NCBI RefSeq assembly: GCF_000317125.1
Contig: NC_019695.1
Location: forward strand, 5,072,336 to 5,136,335
DNA from: Chroococcidiopsis thermalis PCC 7203
GTDB lineage: Bacteria > Cyanobacteriota > Cyanobacteriia > Cyanobacteriales > Chroococcidiopsidaceae
DNA length: 64,000 bases
Reading direction: 5' to 3'
Below the pieces are notes generated by a model, which saw only the letters and a list, made by a program, of their open reading frames with translations, had not been told where the DNA came from and ran no database searches. Position 1 is the stretch's first letter. Each line of letters begins with the position of its first letter. The translations under genes were made by a program, and so were the position numbers. Positions 1 to 7,074 of the stretch are shown one piece after another.

Positions 1-417
1 GTAATTAATCTTAAAGGTTGAATAATAGTAGTTGTCTCTTAAATCGACTCCTAAATTTTCATCATATAACCTGGGCTGGCACGCGCCGTTTACTGTATCT
101 ATGAACGTATAACGAGATCGGTAAATGCAAATACGACATTCTTTACAAAACTACTATCTGCTACTAGCTGGAGCGCGATGCAAGCACTTTTTGCCTAGCA
201 GGAGGTTTGGTAAAAAATACCACAGGAGGGAGACAAGAGCCAAGCACCGAGCATCAGTGGATGGGGAAAGCTACTAGCAATAACTGCTTGGAGATGCTTT
301 CATCAGCATCAGCTAGAGTCTCAACTAAATGTTTGGTAAAGCTAGCGATGCTGAGAGCGATGTATTTCAGACAACTCTGCTAGCAACTGCACACCCAATT
401 AGAATTTGTTTAAAGCA
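1..417. other. Gene-free left edge
   Basis: I see no convincing coding region, RNA gene or repeat here. The stretch is the upstream region of the small gene that starts at 418 and carries only short stop-riddled frames. It may hold that gene's promoter, but I could not identify a clear -35/-10 pair. Confidence 0.5.
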
Positions 418-696
418 ATGAATCCTGACGCAGCATCACATCCAAATCGACAGCTAGAAGTCGGTGTTTTCGAGTGTGAAATTCATTTGAAATTTCGGCT
501 GATTGAAGAAAATTGTGTTTTGAACGATCGCGAAAAATTATTAGAACTCTTGATTGACGCATTTACAGCGGGTGCAGATGAATACTTAGAGCCTTTGCAC
601 TCCTGCGTGAAAACCAAAGAGATCTCTGAGCTAGAAGCCTCTTCCCACATGCGTCGTCAACTGATGCGACTGCGCAATTCTTCTAACCTTACATAG
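418..696 (+). CDS. Small conserved cyanobacterial protein, Npun_R1517-like
   Basis: This encodes a 92-residue soluble protein. I chose the ATG at 418 over an in-frame TTG at 406 because the protein then starts MNPDAA; neither start has a clear Shine-Dalgarno sequence. The core (VFECEIHLKFRLIEE, then LNDREKLLELLIDAF and a C-terminal MRRQLMRLRN) resembles the small proteins annotated as Npun_R1517-family heterocyst-differentiation regulators. That match is from memory. There are no membrane segments or catalytic motifs, and charge alternates as in a small alpha/beta protein. It stands alone, upstream of tRNA-Glu on the same strand. The DNA-binding role attributed to the family cannot be seen in the sequence. 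Confidence 0.6.
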   Translation: MNPDAASHPNRQLEVGVFECEIHLKFRLIEENCVLNDREKLLELLIDAFTAGADEYLEPLHSCVKTKEISELEASSHMRRQLMRLRNSSNLT

Positions 697-796
697 GCTC
701 GATCTGCTAGAGATCGAGTGGAGCGAATTTTTTCTGCTGAAAGTGTTGACAGAACTCGTTAGATTCGCTAACCTAGATAAGGTTGAACTCAGACGC

Positions 797-869
797 GCCC
801 CCATCGTCTAGAGGCCTAGGACACCTCCCTTTCACGGAGGCGACGGGGATTCGAATTCCCCTGGGGGTA
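797..869 (+). tRNA. tRNA-Glu (anticodon TTC)
   Basis: A complete 73-nt cloverleaf. The acceptor stem GCCCCCA pairs with TGGGGGT, followed by discriminator A. The anticodon stem-loop is CCTCC-CTTTCAC-GGAGG, giving anticodon TTC, and the T arm is CGGGG-TTCGAAT-CCCC. CCA is not encoded. In cyanobacteria tRNA-Glu supplies both translation and the C5 route to tetrapyrroles. Confidence 0.95.
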
Positions 870-879
870 TATGAAAGAC

Positions 880-913
880 AAAAGAGGTAGTATTTACTAC
901 CTCTTTTGTTTAT
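880..913 (+). terminator. Rho-independent terminator after tRNA-Glu
   Basis: An 11-bp perfect stem (AAAAGAGGTAG / CTACCTCTTTT) with a six-base loop, ending in T-rich sequence. It begins 10 nt after the tRNA. Confidence 0.8.
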
Positions 914-955
914 TTGTGCCAAGACTTTTCCATCTGCTCGTGCGCTCCCTGCTAT

Positions 956-1525
956 CTATAACTCCTCAACGCGGCGGCGAATGGCTAGCAGGTTCGATCG
1001 CAAATCCTGCCGCAGGCGGCGCTCGACAATTGCTACAGGCATAGTACGCTTGGGCAATACTCGCACTGTATAACAGAGATTTGTGCCTGGATTTTCACAT
1101 ACAAAGTAAGGTTCTAGCAGCCACTTCCCAGAATAAGCTTTTAAATCTCCCTCAACCATGTCGAAATGAATTTCGTGGGGAAATTTTTCTTCTAAATCTA
1201 AAACGACTCTGGCAGAAAAGTTGAAACGCAGCAATCGCTGAGTTCCAACTTGCTCTAGACGAATGCCACCATGAGGATGAGCTAGCCGCCGACTCACCGC
1301 TAAGTTAGGAATAAAATCGGCTAAGGTGTCGTAGGCTGTCAAAACTTGCCACACCTTTTCTACGGGGTGGGAGATCTGAATTTTAGCGGTAATTTGACGT
1401 TGACGGTGTGCCAATTCTTCTGTCTGTACTTCCACATCCTCGGCTGAAGATGCAGCATCGATGTCGTCGCCATTGGTATCATCAAGCTCGAAATCGAGAT
1501 CGGATTCGTCGTACTGTTGAGTCAC
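956..1525 (-). CDS. SRPBCC (START-like) family protein
   Basis: This encodes a 189-residue protein. The N-terminal 40 residues are acidic and probably disordered (rich in D and E). Residues ~45-185 form a START/Bet v1-like lipid-binding fold. Typical marks are the opening strand QITAKIQISHPVEKVWQVL, the following TAYDTLADFIPNL, and a central strand-rich part ending LPVAIVERRLRQDL-type helix (here MPVAIVERRLRQDL). Such proteins bind hydrophobic ligands, and many cyanobacterial members are annotated cyclase/dehydrase without proven activity. The start at 1525 lies 35 nt downstream of the stop of the kinase gene, so the two minus-strand genes may be cotranscribed. The ligand is unknown. Confidence 0.75.
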   Translation of the reverse strand: MTQQYDESDLDFELDDTNGDDIDAASSAEDVEVQTEELAHRQRQITAKIQISHPVEKVWQVLTAYDTLADFIPNLAVSRRLAHPHGGIRLEQVGTQRLLRFNFSARVVLDLEEKFPHEIHFDMVEGDLKAYSGKWLLEPYFVCENPGTNLCYTVRVLPKRTMPVAIVERRLRQDLRSNLLAIRRRVEEL

Positions 1526-1560
1526 TGTTCGATGATAATTAAACTGTAGATAGTTAAACT

Positions 1561-3702
1561 TTAACGAGCAAAGGTCTGTGGTAGGGTAATAGTAAAGCAG
1601 GTTGCGTAGGCGGCAGCAGAATCATCGGTCGGATTGCTAGTTACTTCAATATTGCCATTTAAATGCTGTACTAAGCATTTTACTAAAGCGAGTCCCAATC
1701 CTGTACCCTGAATGGCTTGCTGTGTCACACCTTGACCGCGCCTAAATTTTTCAAATATATACTTTCTTTCTTCTTCAGAAATACCAGCACCAGTGTTGAT
1801 CAGTTGTAAAACAATTTGGTTAAGCTGAAGATCGACTTGATGCGTGACTTGCAAAACTACAGTTGTATCTGGGTGAGAATACTTCCCGGCATTGGTTAAA
1901 AGTTCTTGAAGAATGCGATCGAACGCTTCCTCGTCTGTTTGCGCTAGTAGAGAAGATTTTGGGATATCTAACTGAATGTTTAATCCTTTATCTACCCAAG
2001 TTTGTCTGAAAGACTGAGATAAGGCTTGCAGTTTAACTTTGAGATCTATAGTTTCTAATTTCAGCGGTGCTTGGTTTGATTCAAGTTGCTGAAGCTTGAG
2101 CAAGTTAGCAATCAAGTTGATTTCTCGATCGCACTGTTCTTCTAAAATATCCAAATACTTAGCCTGACGCTCTGGAGTAATTCCTTGTTGCCGTAACATC
2201 CGAATCGCCAAACTCATGCTAGTTAGCGGTGTGCGTAACTCGTGGCTCATCGTACTGAGGAACTCATCCTTTAACTGATTGAGTTGACGTAATTGTTCGT
2301 TGTGCTTGCGGGTTTTCTCATAAAGTAAACTTTGAACTTCCAGACTGCGCTGGAGTTGCAAAGTCCGGTCGTCTACGAGAGATTGTACCTGACGTAGCGT
2401 TTGGTTTTGAATAATTGCCGTCCCAATTTGGGCGCAAACCAACTCTACCAGCGATAATTCTTCTGGATGCCAGTGGCGATCGCCACAGTGTTGCAAAACT
2501 AAAAAGCCTAATACTGTCCCTTGGCTTTCGATTGGTAAAATTAAGGCAGCAGGAAATTGCGAAAAATCAAAAATTGGCGCTAAACAAGATGTTAGCTCGC
2601 TCAACTGTAGATCGCTTTTACTGGCGATCGCTATTGGTTGCGGTGAATTCACGAGCGCTTGTTGGCACAACCCACATTCGGAAAGCCAAAAAGACTGTTC
2701 GGCGCTCTTGCTATGATGCGCTCCACAAGTATATGCTTCTACGTCCTGACACCATTCGCTGGCAATTGTTGCTTTAGCTCTAGGTAGTTTTTCTCTGACT
2801 CTGTTTCTCAGTTGTGGCTCGACATACTTCAATAACAGAATCGAGGCGCGACTGACTGCCAAAGCTTGAGCTGTACCCGCGATCGCCATTTGCAGCACTT
2901 GATTCAGCTCCATCGAGCTGCGGCTAGCGACTGTGAGTTGATTAAGTAAAGCTTTAGTACGAGCAGCTGTCTGGATTTGCCGTTGTAGAGTAGCGACAGA
3001 CTGGGCTTGGGCGAGGTGAGCGAGCGCGATTGATAGCGATGTCATGAGTTGTTGAGCTGCATTTGCAGCTAGCTCATCCCACTGACGGACATCGTAGCAA
3101 AGCAAGCTAATAACGCTAGTGAGCTTATTTTGCTCCCAAATCGGAATTTGTAATACTGCTTTAATTGTAGGTGGGAAGTCTTTATCTTCTGTTAACGCTT
3201 CATGGGTTAGAGCATGAAGATTGTCAATTGCCAGCAAGCTAGCTTGAGTAGGAATTGTCGCTGCTAACTTTTGGAGTGGCTGAAGGAGCTTTTGCGGCGA
3301 GACAGAGACTGCTGCATTAAAATACCACGAACCCACTACCGATGTTTCTGTGACTCCAGGGGCAAACGTAATTATACAGCCATCTACTTGAAACACTTCT
3401 CCAAGTAATTTGGCAATTTGCGTTAGTGCTGTTTCTGAGTCAGAGTGACTCAATGCGACTTGAAGGATCTGTTGTCCCAGTTGAGCTAAGTCTTCTGCTG
3501 GCTGCATTCGTGTGAGGGAGATTTTGGGCGATCGCTCTGGTAAGGATGAGTCTGATGAAACAGAAACATTTTTCATCCGTGAGGTGTTTGTAGATGATAA
3601 CCGGACAACTTCAGTTGATAGCGATTTGAGTGTATCCCCACTCCAGCGGTTGATAGCAGATTTTTTATAAACAGTCCAGTCTTGGCTAACACGCTTTCTC
3701 AC
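1561..3702 (-). CDS. GAF-domain sensor histidine kinase
   Basis: This encodes a 713-residue soluble kinase. Residues ~70-230 and ~250-435 look like two GAF modules. The second contains a cysteine-rich patch (CQDVEAYTCGAHH... and CGLCQQ) that might bind a ligand or metal. A short coiled coil leads into HisKA, whose H-box is STMSHELRTPLTSM (phospho-accepting His). The HATPase_c domain follows, with N box (ELLTNAGKYS), G1-like NTGAGIS and G2 GTGLGLAL. There is no transmembrane segment or receiver domain, and no cognate regulator adjoins it, so it is an orphan kinase whose signal cannot be read. The SRPBCC gene follows it on the same strand. Confidence 0.85.
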   Translation of the reverse strand: MRKRVSQDWTVYKKSAINRWSGDTLKSLSTEVVRLSSTNTSRMKNVSVSSDSSLPERSPKISLTRMQPAEDLAQLGQQILQVALSHSDSETALTQIAKLLGEVFQVDGCIITFAPGVTETSVVGSWYFNAAVSVSPQKLLQPLQKLAATIPTQASLLAIDNLHALTHEALTEDKDFPPTIKAVLQIPIWEQNKLTSVISLLCYDVRQWDELAANAAQQLMTSLSIALAHLAQAQSVATLQRQIQTAARTKALLNQLTVASRSSMELNQVLQMAIAGTAQALAVSRASILLLKYVEPQLRNRVREKLPRAKATIASEWCQDVEAYTCGAHHSKSAEQSFWLSECGLCQQALVNSPQPIAIASKSDLQLSELTSCLAPIFDFSQFPAALILPIESQGTVLGFLVLQHCGDRHWHPEELSLVELVCAQIGTAIIQNQTLRQVQSLVDDRTLQLQRSLEVQSLLYEKTRKHNEQLRQLNQLKDEFLSTMSHELRTPLTSMSLAIRMLRQQGITPERQAKYLDILEEQCDREINLIANLLKLQQLESNQAPLKLETIDLKVKLQALSQSFRQTWVDKGLNIQLDIPKSSLLAQTDEEAFDRILQELLTNAGKYSHPDTTVVLQVTHQVDLQLNQIVLQLINTGAGISEEERKYIFEKFRRGQGVTQQAIQGTGLGLALVKCLVQHLNGNIEVTSNPTDDSAAAYATCFTITLPQTFAR

Positions 3703-4011
3703 CTTAGATTACTCCTTCCTACTTAGGATGCCCAAATTAGCCAGAGCGCGACCAAGCAGGTACTAAATTTAAAAAAACTTAGATCGACTTCTACTGCAAC
3801 AGCAAAATTTGTATTTTCGATTATCTAGATTATCTTGCTTCAAAAATCGCTGGATCGGTATTTTCCCTGATTATAAAAGCTGTGAGTCAGAGGTACTCCG
3901 CAGATTCCGTTAGGTAATTTCCCTCTATATCTTAAGTATGCCTTCCGTACCCTTCAGGAGACAGAATATACAGCTTATGGGGGGTAGGGGGATGTAAGAG
4001 TGCTGAGGGGG

Positions 4012-4205
4012 ATAAGGGAGACAAGGAGGACAAGGGGGACAAGGGGGACAAGGGGGACAAGGAGGACAAGGGAGACAAGGGAGACAAGGGGGACAAGGGG
4101 GACAAGGAGGACAAGGGAGACAAGGGGGACAAGGGAGACAAGGGGGACAAGGGAGACAAGGGGGACAAGGGAGACAAGGGAGACAAGGGGGACAAGGGGG
4201 ACAAA
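4012..4205 (+). repeat. Tandem 9-bp repeat block 1 (GGGGGACAA type)
   Basis: About 21 copies of a nonamer, GGGGGACAA, with variants GGGAGACAA and GGAGGACAA, lie in the 580-nt gap between the histidine kinase and the ribbon-helix-helix gene. Because the unit is 9 bp, every frame stays open and gives artificial PLS, TRG or GDK polypeptides; I reject these as genes. The rest of the gap (3703-4011) holds AT-rich sequence with no gene visible. After the block comes an AAAAGTC-type heptamer run (about 4218-4246). Confidence 0.95.
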
Positions 4206-4281
4206 GAAATAATTTATTTTGACTTTTAGCTTTTGACTTTTGACTTTCCTTCGCCCCTACTCCCTGCTCCCTGCTCTCTTC

Positions 4282-4620
4282 TTATCCTGCCAAACTTTCC
4301 ATACTCAAGGGTACTAAGTCGCCGTTGCTGGTAAATCCTAACATCATAGCCTCTTGTGGTTGGATCGTTTGTCCCGTCAAAACGCAGCGTTCCTCTGTTT
4401 GTGCTGTCGCTGGAATACTAGCGCGGATATCAGCGCGAGAAAATTTCGGTTTCCAATCACCTGATTTTTGCTGTACGTAATTCCACAGAATATCTCGGAT
4501 CAAAGCTTGATATCCTTGGTTACCGGATATCTCTTTTAATTTTTCTTTTAATTCCCTCTCTAGACGGATGCTAGTAACTTCCATGTCTGTTGTAGGAATG
4601 CGAGTGAGTGTATGCATCAT
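4282..4620 (-). CDS. Ribbon-helix-helix-like small protein
   Basis: This encodes a 112-residue protein. Residues ~13-50 (MEVTSIRLERELKEKLKEIS and the following LIRDILWNYVQQ) match a CopG/Arc ribbon-helix-helix: a short beta strand then two helices. The C-terminal ~60 residues carry a pattern (RCVLTGQTIQPQEAMMLGF) that I do not recognise. A good AAGGAG site lies ~7 nt upstream of the ATG at 4620, and a second ATG follows directly. It is a plausible DNA-binding protein or antitoxin-like regulator, but no toxin gene adjoins it. The target is unknown. Confidence 0.65.
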   Translation of the reverse strand: MMHTLTRIPTTDMEVTSIRLERELKEKLKEISGNQGYQALIRDILWNYVQQKSGDWKPKFSRADIRASIPATAQTEERCVLTGQTIQPQEAMMLGFTSNGDLVPLSMESLAG

Positions 4621-4714
4621 GAATTCTCCTTAAAAGATCTAGACAACTCAGTAATACAAGTGTAGTATCTTTAAAGTAAGGATTAAATAACTCTCTGCAT
4701 TAGGTATAACTTCA

Positions 4715-4978
4715 GTGAAACGTTTAGGCTTCATCTCTCCTCTACTGGTTTGCGCCAACTGTCTCGGCAGTTGGGAATCAGTAGCTATGGCGGTGGAGTC
4801 TTTGTTTATGGGTGGTGCAGCCAGATTTTGGCGGCTAGGCGATCGCCTCAGTCAAGCACAATCCGCAGAAATTAACGATAATTTTGGCTATGGAAGCATT
4901 GAGCTACATTCGTCAGAACCACGAACACAACTAGATAGCGGGAGGTACAGGTATAAAACTGTACCTTTATCAGGGTAG
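4715..4978 (+). CDS. Doubtful short ORF within a terminated transcript
   Basis: An 87-residue frame starting with GTG and lacking a Shine-Dalgarno sequence; I recognise no family. It runs through a 7-bp hairpin (GGTACAG/CTGTACC, 4944-4965) and ends just before a strong terminator at 5000-5036. The terminator implies that something is transcribed here. That could be this ORF, a shorter form starting at an internal ATG, or a non-coding RNA. Confidence 0.2.
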   Translation: MKRLGFISPLLVCANCLGSWESVAMAVESLFMGGAARFWRLGDRLSQAQSAEINDNFGYGSIELHSSEPRTQLDSGRYRYKTVPLSG

Positions 4979-4999
4979 AACCACTTACAGAAATTTCAG

Positions 5000-5036
5000 C
5001 CCCCGCTTCTGAATTAATTAGAAACGGGGGTTTTTG
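5000..5036 (+). terminator. Rho-independent terminator
   Basis: CCCCCG pairs with CGGGGG, extended by TTCT/AGAA inside, and is followed by TTTTTG. It closes the transcript that crosses 4700-5000 and precedes the HNH gene by 60 nt. Confidence 0.75.
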
Positions 5037-5096
5037 TTTGGTGTTTTTTGTCTAGAAATTTTTGAGGACAACATTTTTTATAGGAGGAGTACGGCT

Positions 5097-5639
5097 GTGG
5101 CAATCGCAAGTCAAGTGTTAGAGCAACCTGTAGTCGTGTTTTCGCAAAATTACTTACCCATCAGTCGCATCAACGTCAAGCGTGCGATCGCGCTGTTGAT
5201 TCTGGGTAAAGCTGAAGCACTTGATTTTGGGCAAGAGACAGAATTATTTGTGCGATCGCCCAATTTAGTCATGGCTGTTCCCTCCTATATTCGTCTAACG
5301 TTTACCAGTACGGAACGAATTTGGAAGATTCCCCCTGTGAATCGCAGGGAAGTGTTACGCAGAGACAATTACGCTTGTCAATATTGCGGTAATAACAAGC
5401 GCTTGACAATCGATCACGTCATTCCTCTCTCTAAGGGTGGATTACATACGTGGAATAACGTTGTGGCAGCTTGCGAACAATGCAACCAGTATAAAAGCGA
5501 TCGCACCCCACACCAGGCAGGAATGTTACTGCACTCTAAACCCAAAGCACCGATTCATCCAACAGTTGCTTTTGCCGAAAAATTCTGGCGCTCGGAGCAT
5601 CTCCCGCCAGACATAGGAGGAAACTCTATCTCATGCTGA
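5097..5639 (+). CDS. HNH endonuclease family protein
   Basis: This encodes a 180-residue protein. The GTG at 5097 is the likely start: GGAGGAG lies 7 nt upstream, while the longer frame reaches back into the preceding terminator. The N-terminal half (VVVFSQNYLPISRINVKRAI, then LLILGKAEAL) is the strand-helix region found in many cyanobacterial HNH proteins. The C-terminal half has the zinc-knuckle HNH: CQYCG, then LTIDHVIPLSKGG (DH pair), NNVVAACEQCN and KSDRTP. The family cleaves DNA with a single metal at the His-Asn-His site; the actual substrate is unknown. The next gene overlaps it by 7 nt (ATGCTGA), implying translational coupling. Confidence 0.85.
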   Translation: MAIASQVLEQPVVVFSQNYLPISRINVKRAIALLILGKAEALDFGQETELFVRSPNLVMAVPSYIRLTFTSTERIWKIPPVNRREVLRRDNYACQYCGNNKRLTIDHVIPLSKGGLHTWNNVVAACEQCNQYKSDRTPHQAGMLLHSKPKAPIHPTVAFAEKFWRSEHLPPDIGGNSISC

Positions 5640-6022
5640 AATTGAATTACACTGAAACTGGTTTTCACTTAGAGCATTTGACTCAATCCTTAGAAGAGTG
5701 GGTTGCAATGCGAGCCATATTCGCCCTGCGCGTAGGCGAATCCATTTGCATAGAACCTAGCACAGCTTCATTTCTATTACCTGGGGATTTACCACAGTTG
5801 AATTCACTCGCAACCGCGATCGAACGATATGGGACAGATGAAGTTGCATTAGAAAAGTGCGACGCAGAATATGTAGAAATCTGCTTGCAAGGATTTTGGT
5901 TAGCATCCGATGCTGAGAATGCCGCAGGCGTGTTTGTCACATCTTTGTCTTACCCGATCGAGTTATTGTTATTTCATTTGTGGCAAGAATCTCAAATGAG
6001 TGCTGCAATGAGCGATCGCTAA
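5633..6022 (+). CDS. Conserved hypothetical coupled to the HNH gene
   Basis: This encodes a 129-residue acidic protein with no signal peptide or membrane helix. Its ATG lies inside the end of the HNH gene, so translation is probably coupled. I recognise no domain. The sequence looks like a compact alpha/beta protein (FALRVGESICIEP, ...VEICLQGFWLASD...). The tight pairing with an HNH protein suggests a shared function, but nothing here shows an immunity or toxin role. Confidence 0.65.
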   Translation: MLKLNYTETGFHLEHLTQSLEEWVAMRAIFALRVGESICIEPSTASFLLPGDLPQLNSLATAIERYGTDEVALEKCDAEYVEICLQGFWLASDAENAAGVFVTSLSYPIELLLFHLWQESQMSAAMSDR

Positions 6023-6320
6023 GCAAGTCAAAAGTTAAAAGTTAAAAGTCAAAAGAATGTCTGTTTAGGGCGCATGAATTTATTTGTGCGTCCTATTACT
6101 GGTAATTGGTAATGGGTAATTGGTAATGGGTAATTGGTTAATTGGTGTTCTTCTTTGCGTCTATCTTGTGAGGAACCACTTTGCGTCTTTGCGGCTAACG
6201 CTACGCTAACGGCTTCGCCTTCGCTATCGCTAACGCCTACGGCTGATGCGCGACACAAAATCACAGCTATTACTGACACGCGCATACCTACCTTCGGTCG
6301 TGCGATCGCACCTGGATAAA
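6023..6320. repeat. Mixed interspersed repeats
   Basis: Three repeat types lie back to back: an AAAAGTT/AAAAGTC heptamer run (6027-6055), tandem GGTAATTGGTAATG units (about 6102-6145), and a GCTAACGCTACGCTAACG-type element with inverted parts (about 6193-6250) of the kind common between cyanobacterial genes. The open frames across it on both strands are low-complexity by-products, and I do not call them genes. Confidence 0.8.
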
Positions 6321-6422
6321 TAAACTATTAGTACTACCCATCTATACTACAATTCTGTAATACGCTTAAATCCATTTTCTACAAGAGCTACAGCCAATTT
6401 CAAAAAAAGTTTCTCCAAACCC

Positions 6423-6452
6423 TTGACATTTTTGTAATACAATTTGTAGTAT
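6423..6452 (+). promoter_or_regulatory. Sigma-70-type promoter
   Basis: A perfect TTGACA (6423-6428) is separated by 18 nt from TAGTAT (6447-6452), in AT-rich DNA. It is the best-looking promoter I noticed in the window. It faces the small ORF at 6495 and the tRNA-like pieces beyond. Confidence 0.6.
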
Positions 6453-6494
6453 ATATGTAGTGAGTCGAGAGACAAATCTAATCCCGAAACAATA

Positions 6495-6689
6495 ATGTTT
6501 TACATTCACATAATTAATCGAGGTGAAAAGCCTTCAGACTTCCCATGCGATAAATCTGATTCTAATTGCGATCGCACGGCATTAGAATCAGCCCAAAATA
6601 AAAATTCTCGCCGCGCAAAAGCAAAAGCCATCGAAATTATGCGTCATATTCAACAAGTTTATTATTTAGAAAATCGATGGTATTTATAA
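6495..6689 (+). CDS. Small hypothetical ORF (64 aa) behind a strong promoter
   Basis: This encodes a basic 64-residue peptide starting at an ATG about 43 nt past the promoter at 6423. It is rich in N, S, K and R in the middle (NKNSRRAKAKAIEIMRHIQQ), suggesting one amphipathic helix. I recognise no family. Directly downstream lie tRNA remnants and an AAA ATPase gene. It may be a real small protein or only the leader of a tRNA-array transcript. Confidence 0.35.
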   Translation: MFYIHIINRGEKPSDFPCDKSDSNCDRTALESAQNKNSRRAKAKAIEIMRHIQQVYYLENRWYL

Positions 6690-6749
6690 TAGTTAAAAAT
6701 TCTTTTTTTGAACCTTAAAAATTGAATATTATTACCTATTTTGTGGATT

Positions 6750-6777
6750 TAGGGGTTCGATTCCCCCACTCTCGTCA
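6750..6777 (+). pseudogene. 3' fragment of a tRNA gene
   Basis: The sequence AGGGGTTCGATTCCCCC looks like a T arm with the canonical TTCGATT loop, followed by a 7-nt acceptor-like strand. No matching 5' half occurs upstream. It sits immediately before the tRNA-like sequence at 6779. Confidence 0.5.
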
Positions 6778-6778
6778 T

Positions 6779-6852
6779 CCCCTGGTAGCTCAGTTGCTAG
6801 TAGCACCTGTGTGAAGAACAGGAGAGCGTTGGTTCGATTCCAACCTGGGGGG
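6779..6852 (+). tRNA. Degenerate tRNA-like sequence (anticodon GAA)
   Basis: A 74-nt cloverleaf can be drawn. The acceptor CCCCTGG/CTGGGGG has two G-U pairs. The D stem has only three pairs and an enlarged 11-nt loop. The anticodon arm CCTGT-GTGAAGA-ACAGG would give GAA (Phe), and the T arm is GTTGG-TTCGATT-CCAAC. The C-rich 5' acceptor strand and poor D stem are atypical. With tRNA fragments touching both ends, it looks like a surviving member of an eroded tRNA array rather than the cell's main tRNA-Phe. Confidence 0.55.
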
Positions 6853-6854
6853 TT

Positions 6855-6880
6855 GTAGGTTCGAGTCCTACTATCCCCAT
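6855..6880 (+). pseudogene. 3' fragment of another tRNA gene
   Basis: GTAGG-TTCGAGT-CCTAC is a perfect T arm, followed by TATCCCC as a 3' acceptor strand. The partner GGGGATA and the rest of a tRNA are missing. It abuts the degenerate tRNA on its right. Confidence 0.5.
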
Positions 6881-7074
6881 TTGGCGAAAGTCAAAAGTTA
6901 AAAGTTAAAATTCAAAACAAACGATATATGGCAAAAACATTTATGCTGTTAGTAAGAAACAGTATAGCAAAGAAGCAATTAAATTCATTTTTCAATAACT
7001 ATATTGCTTGGAAAGCAAGACTAAACTGGATTCAGCAAGTTTAGATATATTTTAGCGATCGATGACACAAAAAT

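Noticed and set aside
3932-4212. Long Pro-Leu-Ser and Thr-Arg-Gly open frames over the tandem repeat
   Set aside because: The 9-bp unit keeps all frames open, so these are artefacts. The same applies to frames at 20398-20656, 26149-26541 and 56727-57027.
6049-6319. ORFs on both strands at 6049-6319
   Set aside because: They translate known interspersed repeats and have no family resemblance.
6779-6852. Functional tRNA-Phe
   Set aside because: The C-rich 5' acceptor strand, two G-U pairs, weak D stem and flanking tRNA fragments argue for a degenerate array member.
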